Shown piece after piece: positions 17,068 to 25,726 of a stretch of 39,257 nt of DNA. Under the pieces are notes generated by a model. It searched no databases and was not told the DNA's origin. It worked only from the letters and a program-made list of their open reading frames with translations. Each line of letters opens with the position of its first letter. Position 1 is the stretch's first letter. Location of the stretch: the NCBI GenBank assembly GCA_964438695.1, contig CAYTKP010000006.1, forward strand, positions 1 to 39,257. Direction: 5' to 3'. The DNA comes from Phoenicimicrobium sp964438695. GTDB taxonomy: Bacteria; Atribacterota; Phoenicimicrobiia; Phoenicimicrobiales; Phoenicimicrobiaceae. The position numbers and the translations under genes are program-made.

Positions 17068-17076
17068 TATAATTTT

Positions 17077-17094
17077 AAAGAAATATCTTTTTTT
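17077..17094 (+). terminator. Weak AT-rich terminator-like hairpin after secA
   Basis: AAAGA / TCTTT with a 4-base loop followed by further Ts lies ten bases after the secA stop codon. The stem is AT-rich and short, so termination may be inefficient. Confidence 0.3.
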
Positions 17095-17107
17095 ATGATT
17101 ACTTCAT

Positions 17108-17136
17108 TTGTCAAGTTGCCTATTAATTAGTATAAT
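17108..17136 (+). promoter_or_regulatory. Sigma-70-type promoter for prfB
   Basis: TTGTCA (17108-17113), a 17-base spacer, and TATAAT (17131-17136). This is close to consensus. The expected start near 17143 leaves a leader of about 160 bases before prfB. Confidence 0.65.
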
Positions 17137-17301
17137 TGTAGAAAATTTTGAAATGGAGTAATCTAATTTTATTTTGGAGCATCGGAATTTAGAAATAAAC
17201 AAGACTTTTAAGGGGTTTCAGAGGAGTTTATTTTCCTGACTTTCTTATAAAGTTGCTTAAGCCTAATAAGAATATCTAAAATTAAGAAAAAGGAGAAAAT
17301 A

Positions 17302-18403
17302 ATGATAGAAGAATTAAAAAACAGAGTAAAACAACTTCAAAAAAGAATTGATGAAATGGGAGCTTATCTTTGACTTATCAACAAAAGAGAAGGAAATAGA
17401 GAAGTTAGAAAAACAAATGTCTAAAAACTCGTTCTGGTCTGATCAAGAGAAAGCACAGAAAGTTATAAAAAGAGTTAAAGAATTAAAGAACGTTGTAAGT
17501 GAATTTAATAAACTAAAAACTGATTTAGAAGAATTGGTGATACTTTTGGAGCTAAACACGGAAGAGGACAGGAGAGAGATTTGGGAAGAGATAGAACAAA
17601 AAATTAAGGCTTTGGAAAATGATCTAGAAAAAAAGGAATTGATTGTTCTATTTGATAGTAAGTATGATGCTAACAATGCTATCGTTACTATTCGACCCGG
17701 CGCGGGTGGTACAGAATCTCAAGATTGGGCAGAGATACTATTGCGGATGTATTTAAGGTGGGCAGAAAAAAGAAGGCTTTCGATAAAGATAATAGAGATA
17801 TCACCTGGTGAGGAAGCTGGGATTAAAAATGTTACTTTTATAGTTAGTGGAAACTATGCCTTTGGATACCTAAAAGCTGAAAAAGGAATACATCGCTTGG
17901 TTCGGATTTCCCCTTTTGATGCCAATAGAAGAAGGCATACTTCTTTTGCCTCAGTGGAAGTTATTCCGGAAATCGATCAAGATGTTGATATAGATATTAA
18001 AGAATCAGATTTACGGATAGATACTTATCGGGCTACCGGTGCAGGAGGACAACATGTTAATACCACTGATTCCGCGGTTAGGATAACTCATTTGCCTACT
18101 AATATTGTGGTACAGTGTCAAAACGAAAGGTCACAATATAGTAATAAAATGACTGCGATGAAGATTTTGCGAGCAAGGTTGTTTGAATATTACCAACGGG
18201 AAAAAGAAGAAGATTTAAAAAAAATTAGCGGAAAGAAGAAAAAAATTGCTTGGGGGAGTCAAATTCGTTCATATGTATTCCATCCTTATCAGATGGTGAA
18301 AGATCATCGAACAGATGTAGAAAGTGGAAATGTACAAGCGATTATGGATGGCGAAATAGATTGCTTTATTGAGGCCTATTTAAAGAGTAAAAATAAGCAT
18401 TAG
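17302..18403 (+). CDS. prfB: Peptide chain release factor 2, with programmed +1 frameshift
   Basis: RF2 releases proteins at UGA and UAA stops. The first 23 codons (ATG 17302 behind AAAAAGGAG) end at TGA 17371-17373; the rest is in the +1 frame from 17372. The shift site reads TAT CTT TGA C, preceded by the internal SD-like GGGAG (17358-17362): the classic autoregulatory site where low RF2 favours frameshifting. The joined product (17302-17370 plus 17372-18403) has 366 residues, with the RF2 anticodon-like SPF (RISPFDANRRR) and catalytic GGQ (GAGGQHVNTTDS). The gene is not broken. Confidence 0.96.
17358..17374 (+). promoter_or_regulatory. RF2 programmed frameshift site
   Basis: GGGAG, then CTTAT, then CTT TGA C: the ribosome slips +1 on CTT at the in-frame UGA and continues with GAC. 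It forms a feedback loop on RF2 level. Confidence 0.93.
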
Positions 18404-18442
18404 CAAAAATTTTAATAAAATTAAGAAGAAAGGATGGTTCAT

Positions 18443-19228
18443 TTGAAAATTGTTGCCTGCATAAAACAAGTACCAGATATAAGTGAAGTGAAAATTGACC
18501 CAAAAACTCACACTTTAAAAAGAGAAGGCATACCTTCAATTATTAATCCTTTTGATGAAAATGCTGTAGAAGAAGGTTTAAGAATTAAAGAAAAATATTT
18601 GGGAGAATTAGTTGTTATAACTATGGGTCCACCTCAAGCAGAAGAGGCTTTAAGAAGATGTTTAGCTATGGGGGCTGATGAAGCTATTTTGGTATCGGAT
18701 AAAGCATTTGCTGGCTCAGATACCCTAGCAACTGCTTATACTTTATCTTTAGTTATTAAACAGCTAAAACCAAATTTAGTTATCTGTGGTAAACAGGCTA
18801 TTGACGGAGATACTGCTCAAGTAGGACCTGAATTAGCTGAACAACTAGGAATACCCCAAATCACTTACGTAAAAAAAATAGATATAGATAGTAGGGAAAA
18901 TAAAATAATTGCCCATAGAGAAACAGATAATGGTTATGAGATTGTGCAATGCAAATTACCAGTATTAATTACTGTATTGAAAATTATAAATGAACCTCGT
19001 TATCCGAGTATTAGAGGAATTTTAATGGCTAAAAGAAAAAAGATTAAAGTTATAAAAGCGGCTGACTTAAAAGCAGATATTTCCAAATTAGGAGCTGATG
19101 GTTCTCCCACTCAAGTAGTAAACATCTTTAGTCCTCAGATGCATCAATTAGGTAAGATCGTTAAGCTTGAACCCAAAGATTCCTCTCGGGAGATTATAGA
19201 TTTCCTGCAACAGGAAAAGATAATTTAG
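18443..19228 (+). CDS. etfB: Electron transfer flavoprotein subunit beta
   Basis: Small subunit of ETF, which carries electrons between flavin dehydrogenases and other carriers. Seen: the start MKIVACIKQVPD, MGPPQAEEALRRCLAMGADEAILVSD, the nucleotide-binding CGKQAIDGDTAQVGPELAEQLG, and a C-terminal arm. I prefer TTG 18443 (261 residues, the usual family start) to ATG 18434, because AAAGGA at 18430-18434 is too close to the latter. etfA follows after 16 bases. Confidence 0.92.
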   Translation: MKIVACIKQVPDISEVKIDPKTHTLKREGIPSIINPFDENAVEEGLRIKEKYLGELVVITMGPPQAEEALRRCLAMGADEAILVSDKAFAGSDTLATAYTLSLVIKQLKPNLVICGKQAIDGDTAQVGPELAEQLGIPQITYVKKIDIDSRENKIIAHRETDNGYEIVQCKLPVLITVLKIINEPRYPSIRGILMAKRKKIKVIKAADLKADISKLGADGSPTQVVNIFSPQMHQLGKIVKLEPKDSSREIIDFLQQEKII

Positions 19229-19244
19229 GAAAGGATGAAACAAT

Positions 19245-20438
19245 TTGGCAGAAATAATAGTAGATCAACATAAATGTAATGGATGTGGAAGATGTGTTAG
19301 ATTATGCCCTTTTAATCAAATAAAGATAGTTGATGGTTTAGCGATAATGGAGGCAGGATGTACTATGTGTGGAGTTTGTCAAGAATCTTGTCCCAAAGGG
19401 GCAATTCATATTAAAAGGGACAGACTAACTATAGAAGATACTTCTAATTATAGGGGAGTATGGGTATTTATTGAACAGCATCAAGGTAGGATAAAACCTG
19501 TATCCTTAGAGCTACTGAGCAAAGCAAAGGAATTAGCTCAAAAATTGAAGCAAGAGTTAGTGGCTGTATTGGTAGGATACAAAGTTTCTTATTTAATAAA
19601 AGAATTGGTATCTTATGGAATTCATAAAATATATTTAGTTGAAGATGAAGTTTTAGAAAGATATACTACTGATGCTTATACTTATGTATTGGTTAGTCTT
19701 ATCTCCCAATATAAACCAAATATCTTATTGATCGGGGCAACTAATATGGGAAGAGATTTAGCCCCTCGAATTGCAGCTCGACTCAGAGTAGGTTTAACCG
19801 CTGATTGTACTAATTTAGATATTACCCAAGAGGGATATCTGCTTCAGACCAGGCCTGCCTTCGGGGGAAATATAATGGCCCAGATATTATGTAAATACAC
19901 TCGTCCTCAGATGGCTACGGTGAGGCCTAATGTATTTAAAAAATGTGTACCTTGTTCAAATTCTCAATCTCCAGAAATAATTAAGATAGAGGCGAGCCTA
20001 AATCCTTTACCTCTACGGGTTAAGATAACAGAAGTTGTAAAGGAGGTTAGTGAAGTAGCTAATTTAGAAGAAGCTGATATCATAGTATCTGCAGGGAGGG
20101 GCTTAGGTTCACCTGATAATCTTTATTTGGTGCGTGATTTAGCTAAGATTTTAGGGGCGACAGTCGGTGGCTCTCGTGCTGTTATCGATGCAGGATGGTT
20201 ACCTCATCATCAACAAGTTGGTCAATCTGGGAAGACAGTAGCTCCCGAATTATATATTGCCTGTGGTATTTCTGGTGCTATTCAGCATTTAGTAGGAATG
20301 CAGACTTCCAAGAGAGTTATTGCCATCAATAAAGATCCTGAAGCCCCCATATTTAAAATTGCTACTTTGGGAATTGTAGGAGATCTATTTAAGGTAATCC
20401 CTTTATTGATTGAGGATTTAAAAAAGATTAAAAGTTAA
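19245..20438 (+). CDS. etfA: Electron transfer flavoprotein subunit alpha with N-terminal ferredoxin domain
   Basis: Large ETF subunit, FAD-binding. Residues 1-60 form a 2x[4Fe-4S] ferredoxin-type domain (CNGCGRCVRLCP and CTMCGVCQESCP), a fusion known in some anaerobes. The C-terminal FAD domain has SAGRGLGSPDNLYLVRDLA, WLPHHQQVGQSGKTVAPELYIACGISGA and INKDPEAPIFKIATLGIVGD. TTG start at 19245 behind AAAGGA. No acyl-CoA dehydrogenase, lactate dehydrogenase or quinone oxidoreductase partner is adjacent, so the electron donor and acceptor are unknown. Confidence 0.92.
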   Translation: MAEIIVDQHKCNGCGRCVRLCPFNQIKIVDGLAIMEAGCTMCGVCQESCPKGAIHIKRDRLTIEDTSNYRGVWVFIEQHQGRIKPVSLELLSKAKELAQKLKQELVAVLVGYKVSYLIKELVSYGIHKIYLVEDEVLERYTTDAYTYVLVSLISQYKPNILLIGATNMGRDLAPRIAARLRVGLTADCTNLDITQEGYLLQTRPAFGGNIMAQILCKYTRPQMATVRPNVFKKCVPCSNSQSPEIIKIEASLNPLPLRVKITEVVKEVSEVANLEEADIIVSAGRGLGSPDNLYLVRDLAKILGATVGGSRAVIDAGWLPHHQQVGQSGKTVAPELYIACGISGAIQHLVGMQTSKRVIAINKDPEAPIFKIATLGIVGDLFKVIPLLIEDLKKIKS

Positions 20439-20554
20439 TTGCTGCTTTTTCTTGATATATATTTATGTGTTGGATATAAATTAAGCTCTAATTAGGGTTA
20501 GGATTTTTGTTTTCTATTTTCTTTACTAATACTATCGACAAAGGAGGTAAATTA

Positions 20555-21181
20555 ATGTTAATTGATAAAAAGGTTAGCAATTTTTTAGATGAGTTAGCTT
20601 CTAATTCACCAACCCCTGGGGGAGGAAGTGTAGCGGCATTGGCTGGTGCGCTAGGAGCTGCTCTAATTTCTATGGTGGGTAATTTAACTGTAGGCAAGAG
20701 GAAATACGAAGACGTAGAAGAAGATATTAAGAAAATTATAAGCTCTTCGGAAAAGTTACGCTATGAATTAAGTCAGTTAATAGAAGAGGATGTCAAGGTT
20801 TTTAATAATTTTATGGCAACTTACAAGATGCCCAAGGAAACTGAGGATGAAAAAAAAGTAAGGACTGAGAAGATGCAACAATCGCTTATAGAAGCAGCAA
20901 AAGTCCCTCTTAAAGTAGCTTATAAATGTCTTGACACTTTAAGTCTTTCTCGAGAGGTTGCAGAAAAGGGTAATATAAATGTAATAAGTGATGCTGGTGT
21001 AGCAGCTTTAATGGCAGATGCAGCATTGGAGAGTGCTATATTAAATGTAAAAATAAACTTGAAAATGATTAAAGATGAAAGGATAACAGAAGAACTTTCC
21101 TCTTCCCTAAAAGAATTACTATTAAAAGAAAAAGGGCAGAAAGAAAAAGTGTTGGGGATAGTAGAGGAGAAAATGGGATAA
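20555..21181 (+). CDS. fchA: Cyclodeaminase/methenyltetrahydrofolate cyclohydrolase family protein
   Basis: 208-residue helical protein of the FTCD-C/FchA family. The N-terminal LASNSPTPGGGSVAALAGALGAAL is diagnostic, and VISDAGVAALMADAALESAILNVKINL is also typical. Family members act on formimino- or methenyl-tetrahydrofolate (histidine or purine breakdown, or C1 metabolism); which applies here is not clear because no folate enzyme adjoins it. ATG 20555 has the perfect site AAGGAGG (20541-20547); an in-frame start at 20507 is less likely. A strong terminator follows. Confidence 0.82.
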   Translation: MLIDKKVSNFLDELASNSPTPGGGSVAALAGALGAALISMVGNLTVGKRKYEDVEEDIKKIISSSEKLRYELSQLIEEDVKVFNNFMATYKMPKETEDEKKVRTEKMQQSLIEAAKVPLKVAYKCLDTLSLSREVAEKGNINVISDAGVAALMADAALESAILNVKINLKMIKDERITEELSSSLKELLLKEKGQKEKVLGIVEEKMG

Positions 21182-21260
21182 AGAGAGAGTATCCAGAGAT
21201 AAGATTTTAGTAAAATAAAATATGGTGGGATTAACTAATTTAAAGAAGAGAAGAATTAAA

Positions 21261-21302
21261 GGGTTAGATATATTTCAACAGAATATCTAACCCTTATTTT
21301 TT
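21261..21302 (+). terminator. Rho-independent terminator after fchA
   Basis: GGGTTAGATAT (21261-21271) pairs perfectly with ATATCTAACCC (21283-21293), 11-base loop, followed by TTATTTTTT. It closes the etfBA-fchA stretch. Confidence 0.88.
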
Positions 21303-21797
21303 ATGCGTACCAGAGCCAATCCCAGCTTTTCTGTAAAATTACCATACCATCAATTCCTTCCCAGTCTTAACTTTTTCTTTAATTTATTTAATCTCTTTTA
21401 AAAGAGTATTATGTTTCCAAAGAGATAAAATTTACCGATAAAATGGTAATAGTAGATGTAAATAGAGAAATAGAAAAACTTTCTTTGCGGCTATTTTGCC
21501 TTTTACTATAATGTATTAGCCGACATTACTTCTCCCACAATGTCGGCAGTGTTTGTTAGAATAGCAATAGCGAGAGCTCCTGTAGTGAAACTAGGAGTAG
21601 AATCTAGCAAATTAGTTATTTCTGGATATATGTTACCTTCAGTTTTAAGTCATCATAGTATATACGATGCACTAAGCACTACCTGTCATATGATATATGC
21701 AAAATATTTATCATGCTGACCACTATTCACTGTTCACTAGTGACTAATCAATTGGACAATTGGAGAATTAAATTAATCTATATTTTCTAAAAACTTA
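21303..21797. other. Long spacer between fchA and the GntR gene
   Basis: Nearly 500 bases without an intact gene. Apart from the TRAP remnant it holds the repeat-like words CACTATTCACTG and CACTAGTGACTAATC around 21721-21750. I see no RNA gene. An inverted repeat at 21519-21547 lies within the remnant. Confidence 0.5.
21474..21719 (+). pseudogene. Remnant of a TRAP transporter fused permease (C-terminal part)
   Basis: The frame reads GYFAFYYNVLADITSPTMSA, then KLGVESSKLVISGYMLP. This resembles the C-terminal region of fused TRAP permeases (pattern FVFYF..LADITPPVALAA...KTGVEA.KLA.AG..P), including the TPP-like segment now TSP. There is no start codon in a suitable place, an in-frame TAG precedes at 21471, and homology fades after about 60 residues. 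I infer a decayed copy; it could also be chance, but the spacing of matched positions makes that unlikely. Confidence 0.5.
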
Positions 21798-21825
21798 TTG
21801 ATTTTTTTTAAATCTATGTTATCAT
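21798..21825 (+). promoter_or_regulatory. Candidate promoter of the GntR-kor operon
   Basis: TTGATT (21798-21803), a 16-base spacer, TATCAT (21820-21825). It lies 80 bases before the GntR gene and after a terminator, where a promoter is needed. The imperfect repeat ATTAATCAATTAGT (about 21842-21855) could be an operator. Confidence 0.45.
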
Positions 21826-21906
21826 TTAATAGGATTAAAACATTAATCAATTAGTCCAATATTAGAATTTAGAATAAGGATTAATAGCTTAAAAAGGAAC
21901 TATTCA

Positions 21907-22905
21907 ATGAAGATCGAAATTGATAAAAAAAGTGGAATTCCTTTATATCTCCAGATAAAACACCAAATTAAAAAGTTATTAAGAAATGGTGATTTAAAAG
22001 CCGGAGAACAATTGCCTACCGAAAGAGATCTATCAGAAAGGTTAGAGGTTAGCAGGAATACCGTAAGTATGGCTTATAAAGAATTAGTTTTGGAGGATGT
22101 CATAAGGTCTATCCCTGGGAAGGGAACATTTCCTAATCCAAACACTGTAAATTATGTTGAATCAAAAGTGGACAATAATTTAGCAAAATTAGAAGAAATA
22201 ATTGATGTTACGATTAATGAAGCTCTGGAATTAAATTTTGAGTTAGCTGAGTTAAAGAAAATAGTAAACAGAAAAATAGAAGAGAAAGAAAAATTAATAA
22301 AAAATATTAATATCGCTTTCATTGAATGTAATTATGAACAATTGTATTTTTTTTCTAAAGGGATAGAATTAGGAACAGGCATTTCCATAGTTCCTATTTT
22401 AATAGATGAAATTCATAAAAATCCCAATAAATTTAAAGAACAACTTAAATCTATCGATTTAGTGGTTACCACCTTTTTTCATTTTGATGAAGTAAAAAAA
22501 TACCTTGCTGAGCAGAAACAAAAAGTTTTAGCTATTGCCTTAGATCCTTTAATGGAAACTATGGTAAATATTGCTCATTTGTCCTCTAAGGATAAAAGGA
22601 TAGGTGTAATATGTATTACTGATAGATTTGCGAAAAGAGTTTTTCAGTCCATAAGGCAAGCTGGTATAAAGTATCAGAGTTTTAAATTCTCCATTTCTCA
22701 TAACCAAGATGAATTAGAAAAGTTTTTAACCGGATTAGATATAGTAATAACTTCTCCCGGAAGAAGGAAAGAAGTAGAAAAAATAATCTCTCCCAGAATA
22801 CCTCTTATCGAGTTTATTTATGTCCCTGACAAGGGTTCTATAAATATGTTAAAATTAGCCCTTTTGGATCTTAAAAATGAAGGAGGTAAGAAAGAAAAAA
22901 GATGA
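21907..22905 (+). CDS. GntR-family transcriptional regulator
   Basis: 332-residue regulator. Residues 1-75 are a GntR winged helix: SGIPLYLQIKHQIKKLLRNG, LPTERDLSERLEVSRNTVSMAYKEL and the wing IPGKGTF. The rest is not an aminotransferase (MocR), FCD or UTRA domain by eye; it alternates strands and helices in a way that suggests a periplasmic-binding-protein-like sensor (NINIAFIECNYEQ; KRIGVICITDRFA; DIVITSPGRRKEVEK). A Glu/Lys-rich coiled stretch (about 85-130) links them. It overlaps the next gene by 4 bases (ATGA), so it likely controls the oxidoreductase operon it heads. The ligand is unknown. Confidence 0.85.
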   Translation: MKIEIDKKSGIPLYLQIKHQIKKLLRNGDLKAGEQLPTERDLSERLEVSRNTVSMAYKELVLEDVIRSIPGKGTFPNPNTVNYVESKVDNNLAKLEEIIDVTINEALELNFELAELKKIVNRKIEEKEKLIKNINIAFIECNYEQLYFFSKGIELGTGISIVPILIDEIHKNPNKFKEQLKSIDLVVTTFFHFDEVKKYLAEQKQKVLAIALDPLMETMVNIAHLSSKDKRIGVICITDRFAKRVFQSIRQAGIKYQSFKFSISHNQDELEKFLTGLDIVITSPGRRKEVEKIISPRIPLIEFIYVPDKGSINMLKLALLDLKNEGGKKEKR

Positions 22906-23144
22906 AAAAAAATAAGTTAATAGAGATTTATCAGAATGATTCAGTAAAAATATCTGTGCGAAAAGAATGGTGTAAGGCTTGTGGTATTTGCATAGAATTT
23001 TGTCCAAAAAATGTCTTAGCTGCTGATGAGCAAGGAAAGCCTACTCCTATCAACCTCGATGATTGTATTAAGTGTGGCCTTTGTGAATTGAGATGCCCGG
23101 ATTTTGCTATTACAGTAGAAGGAGTGGGTAAGAAAGATGAATAA
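22902..23144 (+). CDS. korD: 2-oxoacid:ferredoxin oxidoreductase, ferredoxin-like delta subunit
   Basis: 80-residue subunit with two [4Fe-4S] motifs, CKACGICIEFCP and CIKCGLCELRCP, which passes electrons from the catalytic subunits to free ferredoxin. It overlaps the GntR gene by 4 bases and the alpha subunit gene by 8, so all are translationally coupled. Confidence 0.92.
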   Translation: MKKNKLIEIYQNDSVKISVRKEWCKACGICIEFCPKNVLAADEQGKPTPINLDDCIKCGLCELRCPDFAITVEGVGKKDE

Positions 23145-24291
23145 TTTAAAAAAGAAGAATAATATAAAATTATTACAAGGAAATGAAGCTTGTGTGAAAG
23201 GTGCAATTTTAGCAGGAGTTAGATTTTTTGCTGGATATCCTATTACTCCTTCTTCAGAAATTGCAGAAGGAATGGCTCGTCTTTTACCTCAAATCAGAGG
23301 TAAATTTTTACAGATGGAGGATGAGATTTCCAGTATGGCGGCAGTAATCGGTGCTTCTATAGCCGGGCTTAAATCAATGACTGCTACTTCTGGTCCTGGT
23401 TTTTCCTTAAAGCAAGAAAATTTAGGTTTTGCCATTATTAATGAAATTCCCTGTGTGATTGTAAATGCCCAGAGAGGAGGACCAAGCACTGGTTTACCCA
23501 CTAAGCCTTCTCAAGGAGATATGATGCAAGCAAGATGGGGGACTCATGGAGATCACTCCATCATAGCTCTTGCTCCTTCCACCGTTAAGGAAGTACTTGC
23601 CTTAACTATCAAAGCAGTTAATTTTAGTGAGAAATATAGGACTCCGGTTATTTTACTTCTTGATGAAGTAATTGCCCATATGCGAGAGAAAGTAGAGATA
23701 CCGCCCTCAGAAGAGGTAGAGATAATCAATCGAAAAAAACCTTCTGTTCCTCCCGATGAATATCTACCCTTTAAACCTGATCAAGATGGTGTTCCTCCTA
23801 TGGCTAACTTTGGCGAAGGCTATCGTTATCACATAACTGGCTTAGTACATAATCACGAAGGTTTACCTACCTCTAATCCTCAAGAAATAGATTCATTTAT
23901 CAGACGCATAAATAACAAAATTCAAGAAAATGTCAAAGATATTATAATTTATGAAAAGTATTTTTTGGATGATGCTAGAATTGGCTTAATTGCCTATGGA
24001 TCAGTAGCAAGGGCTGCTGAAAGGGCGGTAAAATTAGCTCGAGAAGAAGGGTTAAAAGTAGGTTTATTGAAATTATTAACTATTTGGCCTTTCCCCTCAG
24101 AAGAAGTGAATAGATTATCTCAAGAGGTAGATTTAATTATAGTTCCAGAAATGAATTTAGGACAGATGGTTTTGGAAGTCGAAAGATCCGTCCGAGGGAA
24201 TTGTGAAGTTTTATCTTATAGCCGGGTGGATGGAGAATTAATTAATCCCATAGAGATATTAGGGAAGATTCAGGAGGAGATAAAAAAATGA
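23137..24291 (+). CDS. korA: 2-oxoacid:ferredoxin oxidoreductase subunit alpha
   Basis: Catalytic alpha subunit (384 residues) of an enzyme that oxidatively decarboxylates a 2-oxoacid to its acyl-CoA with reduction of ferredoxin. Seen: GYPITPSSEIAEGM, QMEDEISSMAAVIGAS, TSGPGFSLKQENLGFA and QRGGPSTGLPTKPSQGD, as in KorA/VorA proteins. A 2-oxoglutarate substrate is inferred from nearby gdhA and the succinyl-CoA-using pathway downstream; branched-chain 2-oxoacids remain possible. Confidence 0.92.
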   Translation: MNNLKKKNNIKLLQGNEACVKGAILAGVRFFAGYPITPSSEIAEGMARLLPQIRGKFLQMEDEISSMAAVIGASIAGLKSMTATSGPGFSLKQENLGFAIINEIPCVIVNAQRGGPSTGLPTKPSQGDMMQARWGTHGDHSIIALAPSTVKEVLALTIKAVNFSEKYRTPVILLLDEVIAHMREKVEIPPSEEVEIINRKKPSVPPDEYLPFKPDQDGVPPMANFGEGYRYHITGLVHNHEGLPTSNPQEIDSFIRRINNKIQENVKDIIIYEKYFLDDARIGLIAYGSVARAAERAVKLAREEGLKVGLLKLLTIWPFPSEEVNRLSQEVDLIIVPEMNLGQMVLEVERSVRGNCEVLSYSRVDGELINPIEILGKIQEEIKK

Positions 24292-25115
24292 AGGCAGTAA
24301 TTAATAATTATATTAGAGAAGAGATGTTTCCTAATATATGGTGTCCGGGATGTGGAAATGGTATTGTTTTAGGGGCGATAATACGAGCAATAGATGGTTT
24401 AAAATGGGATAAAAATAAGATTGCAATGATTTCCGGAATAGGTTGTTCCAGTAGGATTACTGGTTATGTAGATTTTTGTACTATGAATACTACCCATGGT
24501 AGAGCTCTACCCTTTGCTACGGGGATAAAAATGGCTAATCCTAATATGAAAGTAGTAGCAGTTATGGGAGATGGAGATTGTTCAGCTATTGGAGGAAATC
24601 ATTTTATCCATGCTGCTCGCCGTAATATCGATTTGACTGCCATAATAATAAACAATATGATTTATGGAATGACAGGTGGACAGCATTCTCCACTTACCCC
24701 AACTGATAAATTTAGTACTACTGCACCTTATGGCAATATTGGCCAATCTTTTGACTTGGTTAAATTGGCTACTGCAGCTGGAGCAAGTTATGTAGCTCGA
24801 GGAACAGTTTATCATGTAAGACAATCGACTTCATTAATAAAAAAAGCCTTAAATAAAAAGGGTTTTTCAGTTGTAGAAATAATATCTGATTGCCCTGTAT
24901 CTTATGGTAAGATGAATAAAATGCGAACAGCAGTAGAGATGTTAAAATGGATAAAAGATAGGACGGTATCTAAGAAAACTTGGGAAAATCTTTCTCCAAA
25001 AGAAAAAAAAGAAAAATTTGTTATTGGAGAATTTTTAGATATTGATAGGCCAGATTATACTGAATTATATAGTGAAGTTATGGAACGAGCTAAAAAAATG
25101 GGGGTTAGTAGATAA
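24288..25115 (+). CDS. korB: 2-oxoacid:ferredoxin oxidoreductase subunit beta
   Basis: TPP-binding beta subunit, 275 residues. Seen: WCPGCGNGIVLGAIIRAI with a cluster-binding CxxC, GIGCSSRITGY, the TPP motif MGDGDCSAIGGNHFIHAARRN, and NNMIYGMTGGQ(H)SPLTP. It overlaps the alpha gene by 4 bases. Confidence 0.93.
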   Translation: MKAVINNYIREEMFPNIWCPGCGNGIVLGAIIRAIDGLKWDKNKIAMISGIGCSSRITGYVDFCTMNTTHGRALPFATGIKMANPNMKVVAVMGDGDCSAIGGNHFIHAARRNIDLTAIIINNMIYGMTGGQHSPLTPTDKFSTTAPYGNIGQSFDLVKLATAAGASYVARGTVYHVRQSTSLIKKALNKKGFSVVEIISDCPVSYGKMNKMRTAVEMLKWIKDRTVSKKTWENLSPKEKKEKFVIGEFLDIDRPDYTELYSEVMERAKKMGVSR

Positions 25116-25660
25116 TGAAAGAGAGGATGGAAATCTGTTTAAGTGGAGCTGGTGGCCAGGGATTAATTTTAGCTGGTATAATTCTCGCTGAGGCAGCTAG
25201 TATTTATGATGGAAAAGAGGCAGTACAAACTCAATCTTATGGACCCGAAGCGAGAGGGGGAGCGAGTAGGTCAGAGGTGATTATCAGTAATGATTTTATA
25301 GATTATCCTAAGATTATAGAATCGGATATTCTTTTGACTCTGACTCAGGATGCTTGTAATAAATATGTGAAAAATTTAAGCAGAGATGGTATTTTAGTTG
25401 TTGATTCTTCAATAGTTAAAGAGATACCTTCTATTCCTGCAAAGATATATAAAGTTCCTATTACTAAAATTGCTCAAGAAAGATTGGGGACTAAATTAGT
25501 TACCAATATTATTTCTTTAGGAATAATTGAGGGGTTAACCAAAGTGGTTTCAATGAAGGCTCTTAAAAAAGCGGCCTATAATAGAGTTCCTTCAAGGGCA
25601 AAAGAGATAAACGAAAAAGCTTTATTATTAGGAATTGATATTGCAAAAGAAATAAGATAA
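25115..25660 (+). CDS. korC: 2-oxoacid:ferredoxin oxidoreductase subunit gamma
   Basis: 181-residue gamma subunit: CLSGAGGQGLILAGIILAEAA, QTQSYGPEARGGASRSEVIIS and TNIISLGIIEGLT are family landmarks. It overlaps korB by one base (TAATG). With korDAB it makes a complete four-subunit enzyme. Confidence 0.93.
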   Translation: MKERMEICLSGAGGQGLILAGIILAEAASIYDGKEAVQTQSYGPEARGGASRSEVIISNDFIDYPKIIESDILLTLTQDACNKYVKNLSRDGILVVDSSIVKEIPSIPAKIYKVPITKIAQERLGTKLVTNIISLGIIEGLTKVVSMKALKKAAYNRVPSRAKEINEKALLLGIDIAKEIR

Positions 25661-25726
25661 AAGAAGAAACTTGATTTGATAAATAAGCAGAAATTTATTA
25701 AATTAAAAAGGAGATTAAATAGAGAA

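Noticed and set aside
17302..17373. prfB as a frameshifted pseudogene
   Set aside because: The in-frame TGA lies in the standard CTT TGA C recoding context and the rest of the gene is intact.
21519..21547. Perfect 9-bp inverted repeat GCCGACATT / AATGTCGGC as a terminator
   Set aside because: No T tract follows, and it falls inside the TRAP remnant reading frame, so it may be chance within former coding sequence.
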